DNA of 64,000 nucleotides from Dryomyza anilis (Eukaryota > Arthropoda > Insecta > Diptera > Dryomyzidae): contig OX638135.1 in the NCBI GenBank assembly GCA_951804985.1, forward strand, positions 34,381,116 to 34,445,115, in the 5' to 3' direction. Below the pieces are notes generated by a model. The model made no database searches, was not told the DNA's origin, and saw only the letters and a program-made list of their open reading frames with translations. Both the position numbers and the translations under genes were made by a program. Positions 55,763 through 64,000 of the stretch are shown in pieces (the stretch's first letter is position 1; each line of letters starts with the position of its first letter).

Positions 55763-56384
55763 ACACTCAGAATATTATTTATATATCAGAAATTTACGAT
55801 GTATATCCCAATTATTAAAAAAAATTGATATGAAAGTAAAAAAAATAATTAAAAAATGTTGAAAAATAAATGTGTGCGGATCACGCCTACTTTTAAAACA
55901 TATTTGGAGATTTAAGGCTAATATTTAATAAATTTACACTGATATCTAAATAAAATGTGCTTACATGAAAAAATATCTTGATTAGTTTTGAAGATATAGA
56001 CTGGAACATGATTTTTTTTTTAATTTTTGAAGACTACTTAACATATTTATACATAGATTGTACAGCTTATCCTGAAATCAAAATATTGGTATGGGACTTT
56101 CATAAACAATTAACACGTAAATCATAAACTGAAAATCGTTTTTAAATATCTCATTTGGTTTAGTAAATATAAAATTGTAAATTTGAAAATTTATTTTATT
56201 TTCAATTATTTTATTTTTTTGGAAAATTGTACTTTTACGCAAATCTCCGTAAGTATTTTTTTCTTCAGTAACATGTACTTTTGTTATATTTTTTGATAGA
56301 TAACATTATTGAGAATCTTTTAAATGATAAAACTTATCCAAAATATATTTAACCAATCTGGCAACACTGGTCAAAGTTCAAGTT
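55763..56384. other. AT-rich stretch, nothing recognised
   Basis: No frames or repeats identified. Confidence 0.4.
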
Positions 56385-57160
56385 TTTAAAATTTATTTTT
56401 GACTTTGACCACCTGCAGAAAAGTTTTCAAAGTCCAAAGTCAAATTTAGGGCAGTTTTAGGGATGAGTATTTCTACGTATTTTTGACCCTTACTTATTTT
56501 TTACCGGCGAAGTATATGTGAAGGGCATCATTTTTTCCAAAAATACTTTTTTAATTAGACTTAGATTTAAACCGTTATATCTCACTTTATAATATATATA
56601 TTCCTAAAAATATTTTAATCAAGCATAAGTGATACCTTATCATCACTTATGCTTGATTAAACTTATTTAGATATATTCAATCAACTTTTAATTATTTTTT
56701 CTCTTATTTTATTTTTTATTTTTCTTCTTTTTCAAAAAAAAAAGTGTTCAGAAACTATATACAGATTGTCTTTATATTTGCCACATATATTCCTTGAAAT
56801 CTATTATTTTCATTGATGCCAAAACTTATACATTTACTTTCCATATGTGTGCAAAATGACATATTAATTAACATCATGTTTCATCAAAATTTTGTATTTT
56901 TCAGTTAATTTTGATTTTGCACACCTGCAGAAAAGTGTTCAAAGTCCAAATTAAAAATTAAGCTATGCAATTTGAAAGATTAATTAGTTCTAAACATTTT
57001 TTAAACTTACTTATTTTTTGCCCTTCTAAGTATATGTGCAGGACAGCATTATTTCAGAAAATATAAATTGTTTAAAAGGACATGTCATAAAACCGTTATA
57101 TCTACCTGTAAAATATATATATTACCAAATTATTTTTTATAAGTTCGAAGTATATAAAGT
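56385..57160. repeat. Diverged ~240-bp direct repeat pair with spacer
   Basis: 56400-56625 and 56925-57150 share CACCTGCAGAAAAGT, TTCAAAGTCCAAA, TACTTATTTTTT, AAGTATATGTG and AAACCGTTATATCT. The spacer holds a perfect hairpin: 56614-56633 (TTTAATCAAGCATAAGTGAT) pairs exactly with 56642-56661, loop of 8. Confidence 0.75.
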
Positions 57161-57171
57161 TAGTATTTAAT

Positions 57172-57485
57172 CGGCAAGGAGAATAACTCTTGCCAACAGG
57201 TGCTACTTTGGGCTTAGTAGGCAATTGAGAAGTAGAGCCCTCTCTCGCCGGACAAAAATAACCATCATGCCATCATGCCCGTCCTACTTTATGGTGCGGA
57301 AACATGAACGCTGGCCTGCACCGATGAGAGAGTACTGGGAGCGTTCTAGAGAGATTCTCCGTAAAATCTTTGGCCCTATCTGCTTTGCTAACGAGTATCG
57401 AATCAGGATGAACCACGATCTGTATGAGTTATTCGACGACATTGACATAGTCAAACGCATGAAGATCCAGAGGTTTCGCTGGATC
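57172..57485 (+). pseudogene. RTE LINE ORF2 C-terminal fragment
   Basis: Readable in pieces: [15 protein letters not shown] start (ATAACTCTTGCCAACAGGTG), [26 protein letters not shown] (another frame gives VLLYGAET), then [20 protein letters not shown] and [25 protein letters not shown]. These are the conserved post-RT blocks of arthropod RTE. One or two frameshifts. It is cut at 57485 by (AT)n. It belongs to the same family as the minus-strand RTE at 32620-38400 but keeps the [12 protein letters not shown] block, which that copy lacks. Confidence 0.82.
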
Positions 57486-57699
<214 letters not shown>

Positions 57700-57850
57700 A
57701 TTTAGGTTCTGGCCAAGAACCAACTTGTCCAAAAAGTGTCCAATGATGCAGTTAGGTTCAGCCCAAATTCCAAAGGAAACAATTTGACTAAAAAGATGTA
57801 AAATGACGCAGTTAGGTTCTGGACAAATCCCAAAGGAACCAACTTGGCCT
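57700..57850 (-). repeat. M60 minisatellite, inverse, second location
   Basis: Two to three inverse M60 copies leading directly into family E, as at 48785-49328. The offset between the two locations is about 8902 bp. Confidence 0.85.
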
Positions 57851-58245
57851 GAAATATGAATCATTGCGAAAAGTATAACAACATTGAAAGCAAAACCGAT
57901 GCGTTACTCAAATGCATTCGTTCTATCGTACTTCGGCACCATTCGACGTTGTTGCAACAAAGTCTGTTCTAAAAATAGAACAGACAAAACTTCAAATTAG
58001 ACGACTGACGGTTGTGTGCTTCTGTAGCCAAACACCTAGCGTGCTTGTCTACCAACTCCCATCGTTTCTGACGACATGAGTGCAAATCCCAACCACGCCT
58101 TGTTCATATATACGAAACATTTGATGTTATCACAACGTCATCACACAAAAATCACTGAAGAGAATACTTTGCTGTATCCGAAACGGTCCGTATGATCATC
58201 ATACCAAAAAACTCAAAATCTCCAAACAAATCAAAAAAAAAAAAA
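57851..58245 (+). mobile_element. Family E repeat, second copy, poly(A) end
   Basis: Collinear with 48941-49328 with scattered substitutions (e.g. CACCTAGCGTGC for CACCCAGCGTGC). Ends in about 14 A at 58231-58244. Confidence 0.6.
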
Positions 58246-58730
58246 AGTTGGCTGAATTTTACATAACCGCATAAAGTGAAACATTTTTTCTTTAAACTAT
58301 CCATCCCCTCTGTATGGGTCCCAGACTAAATTAGGACTTGTGGCACGCTAGATAAATCTAAAACTTATACACCTACCTATATGAACATCTAGGTACTGCA
58401 ATGAAAGGTAATAATCTCACGATTAATGCAATATGTATACACGAATAACATATAGATACAAGTGTGGCTACCCAAACTCAGGAGTCTATTATACACTTTT
58501 GTATTTATGTTTTAAAAAATAATATTAATTAAAAATTTTCTAAAAACTTTCGCCTGCGACGCTTTTTCTATATAGCTTCCCAACGAAATATTATAATTAA
58601 GTGTTGGGCCAGTTCTAGAAAATTTAAAAAAGCTTGGGATTTTTTCAGCGTAATCTATTCATTTATAAAATTCCTCGTCATTTAGATAAATAATTAATTT
58701 TGTTCTCAACAATAAGCATTTCTTTTTAAC
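58246..58730. other. AT-rich stretch, nothing recognised
   Basis: No match to the corresponding interval of the first duplicate (49329-50829). Confidence 0.4.
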
Positions 58731-58920
58731 AGGGGCTAGAACCGAAAGTCTATTCTCTGCGGTTCCAGTTCCGGTTCTATAAAAAAATAAAAAAAATGGT
58801 TCCGGTACCGTTTCCAGTTCTTAAATTATTTTTTATTTCGGTTCAGTTCCGGTTCTGGTTCTATAAAAAATAATATAACGATTCCAGTTCCAGTTCCGGT
58901 TCCACAAACAAGCCAAAAAA
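58731..58920. repeat. GTTCCAGTTCCGGTTC motif cluster (family C type)
   Basis: CAGGGGCTAGAACC at 58731 may be a terminus; motifs GGTTCCAGTTCCGGTTC and TCTATAAAAAA recur three times. Non-coding. Confidence 0.5.
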
Positions 58921-58984
58921 TGCAATAGAAATATAAATATTTTTTATTTTTACGTAAAAACAATGAAATTTATATACATATCTA

Positions 58985-59792
58985 TCTATTTATATAAAAA
59001 TTAATTGCCGTGCAACTTCCAATGAAAAACGGGAAAATCGGAAAAATCGAATTTTGTGTTTTGTATGAGAATGTATTAAGTGCACCATCAATGGGAATTG
59101 TATTTTAATAATGAGGACTCGTTTATATAGCCACTATGAATAGATTGGACAAAGCGGAGTGGCACGTCCCATACAACTAAACTTTTTTAAATGCTATTTC
59201 TACTGACCTCCTAAGAGGAGATTTTAATAATGTGACGCGATATCTTTTTAGTTTGTAGCATTAAAATTATCTGGATATAAGAAACTGCATATTTCTGCAA
59301 AACTTGTTATATTCCAAAACTCCATCATATCTTTCTGATAAGCTACGTCTTAGCATTTCAAATAAAAGCCTCAATTAAATTTTGCCAAAATTTAACTATC
59401 TACAATCGCAAATACTATTTTTCATTAACGCAATTCGACTCTGGAACTCATTACCACTTAGTATTTAGATTATAAACGGAACATGTAGATTTAGGTATTA
59501 TACACTAATACATTTTTCAGAACAATAATCTATTAAAATCTTAAATCTACTATTTATAAGTAATTTATCTTTAAATATGTCAAATTATAAGTACAATTTT
59601 TACATTATTCTTAAATTTTATTTTTTTTTTTTATTTTTTACTTTTTTATAAACTGACCTTTTGATTATCTACGTAATTTTAATATTGTTGAATTGTAAAT
59701 TAATCACTTCTTATTGTACTAATATATAAATCAAATCAAAAAAAAATATACGAAAACTTCGCACCGGTGAAGCTGTGCACAAGTCCAGCTAA
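58985..59792 (+). mobile_element. Candidate non-autonomous Helitron, 808 bp
   Basis: Possible 5' end TCTATTTATATAAAAATTAA, followed by the TTGCCGTGCAACTTCC and GGGAAAATCGGAAAAATCG text that often begins insect Helitrons. The 3' end has the hairpin CTTCGCACCGGTGAAG and CCAGCTAA, then T. It encloses a LINE tail at 59237-59470. It has no Rep/helicase. Both termini are by pattern only. Confidence 0.55.
59237..59470 (+). pseudogene. LINE ORF2 C-terminal remnant inside the Helitron-like element
   Basis: One frame, with two stops, reads NYLDIRNCIFLQNLLYSKTP, SYLSDKLRLSISNKSLN, then ILFFINAIRLWNSLPLSI and a stop. The ending (..FF..AIRLWNSLP..I) is the C-terminal signature of several LINE clades. Its copy at 54423-54640 lies in the same surrounding element, so it was probably carried along as passenger sequence. 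Confidence 0.6.
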
Positions 59793-60580
59793 TATACATA
59801 CAACGAAAAAAAAACTATATTAAAAGGAAGAAAAATGTCTTTAAAATAAATACATATGTATTTGATTTACGTCCTTACACAAATGTAATCGTTTTTACTT
59901 CATTGGTGTAGTTATTTTGTATGCAATTAACTACATAATTTTAAGTTATTAGCTAAAAAGCATCTTCCCAGATGGTGTGGTTTTAAAGATTTGAACATAT
60001 CTGAAATGTTTAAAATAATATACCTTTGAATCATTAACTGCCCCCAAATGTGTATAGGGGTGGTGTAAGATGGACGGGGAATCATGGACAGGCGACACTT
60101 TAGAAATTAGACAAAACTTAGTGACCTTTAAAGAAGGAATTTAGGTGACACAATTTTTAGAATATTAGGAGACAGTTTCACACGGCAGCCATTAAGCTCG
60201 AACGGGCGACATATTATTGTATTAACCCCCCTGATCATTTTTTTCCCGGTAACAACGATATTAGCAATAATATCGGTTTCAAAATCGGTTAAATAACATG
60301 TGACTACAATTTTGAAATTTTTATATATCAAAAAAATAGTTGTCAAAAAAAATATTGAACAAACGTTCAAATCAAAGAGCGAAACGAACGAAACGTTTTA
60401 AATACGTTACACAAATTTTATATGAAGGGGACTGAAAACGAGACGATAATAAAAAGATACATGATAAGGGGCTAAATAAACGTTTATAGAAAATAGAAAA
60501 TAAATTGTGTTTGTATTCAAACATCGTGGGGGTCACATGTATGTTTGAAACTAACAAAAAATATTCATATAAAAAAACAT
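59793..60580. repeat. Segmental duplicate block D, copy 2, left part
   Basis: Matches 50879-51820: ATTAAAAGGAAGAAAAATGT, CCCAGATGGTGTGGTTTTAA, GGGGAATCATGGAC, GAGCGAAACGAACGAAACG, GTGGGGGTCA. Small indels and a ~165-bp difference. Non-coding. Confidence 0.88.
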
Positions 60581-60772
<192 letters not shown>

Positions 60773-61511
60773 AGGATTGAAACCTAAACGAATAACGGTT
60801 TCGATTTCGGTTTTTTCCGCGTTTCGGTTACGGTTTCAGTTTTAAGTTTTTATAACGAACCGGTTTCGGTATACCGGTTCCATTTTACGGTTTCGGTTTT
60901 GATTTCGGTTTTTGTATAAATTTTCCATATTTTTCAAATAATTTTACATTTTTTATATGGTGCTAAATTACTGGGGTAAAGTGGGAAACGTAATTTAAAC
61001 AATGTTTGTTGTAATTTCAGTAAAAATATGGTGTTATATGAATTATTTAATTGATTACGTCAAGAAAAAAATGTAATTTAAAATTTCGTGACCACAAACC
61101 AATGAAAAGCAACATTTTGACTTCACCTGAGATATGATCTGAATTGCAAAGAAGAAGAATTTTGTACAATTTTCATCCATAAAAGCCAAAGAAATTAAAT
61201 TTCAACAATTCTGTGAACTGCAATATATGTAAACTAGTGATGATCATTTGAAGAGCAAGACAAGAAATGGTAATCTTAATCTTTTAAATAAAAGATCGAA
61301 GACATATTAATTATGGAAACGAATAGAATTTGAACAATAATTGTAATAATTGTACTTATTTTCAATTTCTTCAACATTTTACTGACAACAAAAAAAAATC
61401 AATAACATAAAAATTTGAATTATATTTTAACAAGAATTAACTAATAAAAATAATTGTATAAATCAAGTGATGTTGACGATACAATTCAAAATCTCAAGGC
61501 CATAATAAAAT

Positions 61512-61745
61512 GAACGAAAAGTCACCAAATACATTTTCAAAATGCTAAATATTTTTTACAAACATCTTTATGTATCTGTCAATTTTTAATCGATGATCTC
61601 CATTTTTTTTACCACATGATAAAAAAATGTAAATCTATCAATTGATATTTCAACTTTAAAAATGCATCAATTACTTTTTATAATATTAATCACCAAACTC
61701 GAAAATTAAGTTTATCATAAAAATGTATTTGGTGACTTTTCGTTC
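61512..61745. mobile_element. Small MITE (234 bp) nested in hAT-B
   Basis: Left end GAACGAAAAGTCACCAAATA matches the complement of the right end; about 25 bp of inverted repeat. AT-rich interior without frames. Target duplication unclear (AATAAAAT / TACAACG). Confidence 0.78.
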
Positions 61746-62019
61746 TACAACGACGATATACAGTATACGATATACATATACAATAAATATAAGGAATATT
61801 TCGTATAAGCATATTTCTGTTTTCGTCACAGATTAAAAAAATCCGTATGCTACACGTACCGTATGTCAAGAGAACTCAAATAATATCTTGCAGAGTAACA
61901 TTCTTTGCGAACACCATGCGAGCACTAACTCAAACGCTACTAAGCGAATACTAACAGAAAGAAGAGAACATAACAATAAAGATTACGATTCGTATACACA
62001 CACTTTCACAACGACAACC

Positions 62020-62110
62020 CTCAAACAGACGCATGACAACAGACAGACGCATGACAACGGACATACGCATGACAACAGACAGTTGCATGACAACGGACAG
62101 ACGCACGGCA
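62020..62110. repeat. ~18-bp minisatellite ACAGACGCATGACAAC
   Basis: Five imperfect copies of (G)ACAGACGCATGACAAC(A/G)G inside hAT-B. Confidence 0.85.
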
Positions 62111-62512
62111 CCACACTACATGTATGTATCTAGTACAGCTCTCTAGTTGGCAACAACAACGAGTTCTCTTTGTGGTACAAAAAATTTCCCGCCAAAATTC
62201 TATCAAAAGCTTGGATGCTGCTTTATTCGCATTTTTGTTGTTGTTGCACTTTCAAACGAATCAGCGGATTTGTGAAAAAAGAAAAACACAAAAAGCAATA
62301 TATCAGCTAAATATATCACACTGTGAAAATGTTAATATATTATTTTTTATTACTTCATGATTTTACAATTAACAAAAAAACTATATGTAAAAGTAAAACT
62401 AAAATAATAATGTGCGTAAGCACAGTGCATATGCACAATCGATGTACGAACTTGCGTAGCGAAGAAAAGAGAAAAAAACATTGTTTTGTCTATTTTATCT
62501 TTTTGAAGCGAC

Positions 62513-62553
62513 TTTTGAAGCACTTTTAAAGCTATTTACCGCTTCAAAAGTGC
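62513..62553. repeat. Short hairpin inside hAT-B
   Basis: TGAAGCACTTTTAAAGC pairs with GCTTCAAAAGTGCTTCA with one mismatch; loop about 8 nt. Confidence 0.7.
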
Positions 62554-63595
62554 TTCACAGGCCTAATTTTTAAGATGCTTATATTCTTTAGAATTGACAA
62601 AAACAAAAAAAAAAACACACATCTTCATTAATTTTCACGTTCATAAATATTTTGCACGCTTTCTATTGTTACTTGTTGTTCAATATTTAGTAATATCATT
62701 TGTATATCATTATTACCTTAAAAACATAATTAATACATTAAAATAACTTGCTCTTGTTCTTTTTTTTTGCAAAATCTCGATCTTGTTCTCGTTTTTGTTC
62801 TTGCAAAAAAAATGCAAGAACAAGATGCAAGAACAAGACATTTTTAATCATCACTAATGTAAACAAATATCTGCCTTATACTTGAAATTTTTAAACTTGT
62901 CTAACTTGCACTTCATTTTTAGTATTTCCTTAAATAGTTACTGAGATGTTAATAATTTGAAACTTTTCTTACATTACATTGTTTTGTTTATGTCCGAAAT
63001 TGAGCTGTTTTGAAACATCAGTCAAAAATCCATTAGAAGACTTATAAATGGTATTCTATTGAATAGTCCTTTAAAAGAATTTAAAAAATATTCAAATGAA
63101 CTTTTCAAAACTTGTTCCACTTTACCTCAAGCTCCCCTAAATATTTTACTAATAAAATAAATAAAAAACCAATATTATTAAAATTATAATCATTTTTTAA
63201 CGTAAAAATTTTGCTTGGAGTTGCTGGTGATTTATTGTTAATTCGATTTATGAAACAAAAAACAAATTTTAGACCAAATACCGTTGTTTTGGAAATATCG
63301 TTTCTCAAAAAACAACATGTGAATTTATGTACAACCAAAAATGTTTATTTTGGGAACTCCAAATTTTAATTAATGAAATTTTACTTAAGATCTTCTATAT
63401 AAAATAAAATAAAATAAAATAAGTGTTCCTGGTTTTTTGTATACTTTTTTAAAAACCGTTTTAAACCGGTATAAAACCGAAACCGTTTATATCGGTTTTG
63501 GATATCGGTTTTTTTCTGATTTTCGTATAACGGTTTCGGTTTTAAAAATGAAACGGTTTTAAACGGATATCGGTTTCGGTTACGGTTTCAATCCT

Positions 63596-63597
<2 letters not shown>

Positions 63598-63677
<80 letters not shown>
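63598..63677. repeat. (AT)n microsatellite, right of hAT-A copy 2
   Basis: Continuation of 60581-60770 beyond the transposon. Confidence 0.96.
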
Positions 63678-63680
<3 letters not shown>

Positions 63681-64000
63681 CATTATATGGGAATTGATCA
63701 TATACAATTTTGAAATTGTATTGAAATTATGTCTCTCAAACACATTAAACTAAAAAAGTGGGTAGGTCATCAGTGGGAAAATTTTATTAGTTTTTCAACA
63801 AACTATAAATAAAAAAATCGGATAAAAAATACAGAAGCAGTGATTATTTTAACAGGTATCCTTCGTTTTTTATTTTCATCAGTCACGCCTAGCCTGAAAC
63901 ACTTTAAACTCAAAAGTTCGATTCCCATCTCAAATTTATTTTTAATATGTTTTTGTTTAAATATGTTTATTTTAGGATGAATAAAAAAAATATAGACTTT
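63678..64000. repeat. Segmental duplicate block D, copy 2, right part
   Basis: Matches 51920-52230 (AGCATTATATGGGAATTGA, AAAGTGGGTAGGTC, AAAATACAGAAGCAGTGATT, CAAAAGTTCGATTCCCATCT). It runs out of the window, so the fold-back's second arm is not visible here. Confidence 0.9.

Larger units (their letters stand above)
61235..62856. mobile_element. hAT-B, 1622 bp, nested in hAT-A copy 2, 8-bp TSD
   Basis: Ends TAGTGATGAT(C) and (T/G)ATCATCACTA, with TAGTG fitting (C/T)A(A/G)NG. Flanked by ATGTAAAC at 61227-61234 and 62857-62864. Copy 1 of hAT-A is collinear on both sides (GAACTGCAATAT ... CTGCCT). TIRs are short (10-13 bp). Interior: a small MITE, a minisatellite, a hairpin and (CAAGAA)-type motifs near the right end (GCAAGAACAAGATGC). 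Longest frames (81 codons) look incidental, so non-autonomous. Confidence 0.87.

Overview
This window looks like a transposon-dense, AT-rich piece of an insect genome, most likely a brachyceran fly. That placement rests on element types, not on any orthologous gene: several copies of a mini-me/DINE-like repeat with a (GTCT)n tract and the TTCTTGATCAGCATGA core typical of Diptera, an RTE-type LINE, copia and gypsy relics, tRNA-headed SINEs and many (AT)n tracts. I see no intact host gene. The only host-derived coding sequence is one exon-sized fragment of an ABCF3-like ATPase (41841-42065, minus).

Layout. 1-6680: a gypsy-like retrotransposon (gag with three CCHC knuckles, protease, and a distant scrap of RT) broken up by a palindrome with an (AT)n centre, a non-autonomous hAT element (hAT-A copy 1, carrying a nested mini-me) and a fold-back element. 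6681-18147: three tandem copies of a composite ~3.5-4.2 kb unit, with (AT)n-centred palindromes at both internal junctions. 18148-22541: a minus-strand gypsy relic (gag, protease, RT, RNase H) and a minus-strand copia relic with both LTRs and a large internal deletion. 22542-27400: AT-rich sequence with little recognisable. 27401-31005: a longer copia relic, hit by a SINE. 32620-38400: a minus-strand RTE LINE split by a second, CR1/jockey-like LINE; the junction created a 640-codon chimeric open frame. 38821-44930: SINE, mini-me, ABCF3 exon fragment, small mariner-like MITE, minisatellite. 44960-46733: a third, internally deleted copia copy. 47338-52600 and 57700-64000: satellite-like arrays and a diverged segmental duplication about 8.9 kb apart. 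In its second copy the (AT)n holds hAT-A copy 2, which holds hAT-B, which holds a small MITE.

Nothing here works as a pathway. The value is historical: paired copies act as empty sites for each other's insertions, so target-site duplications and order of events can be read directly. The strongest reads are the 8-bp target duplications of hAT-A (ATAAGAAT) and hAT-B (ATGTAAAC), the stepwise tandem amplification with palindromic junctions, two copia copies with similar internal deletions, the chimeric LINE frame, and the isolated ABCF3 exon with plausible splice sites. All similarity statements come from reading by eye; no database search was run.
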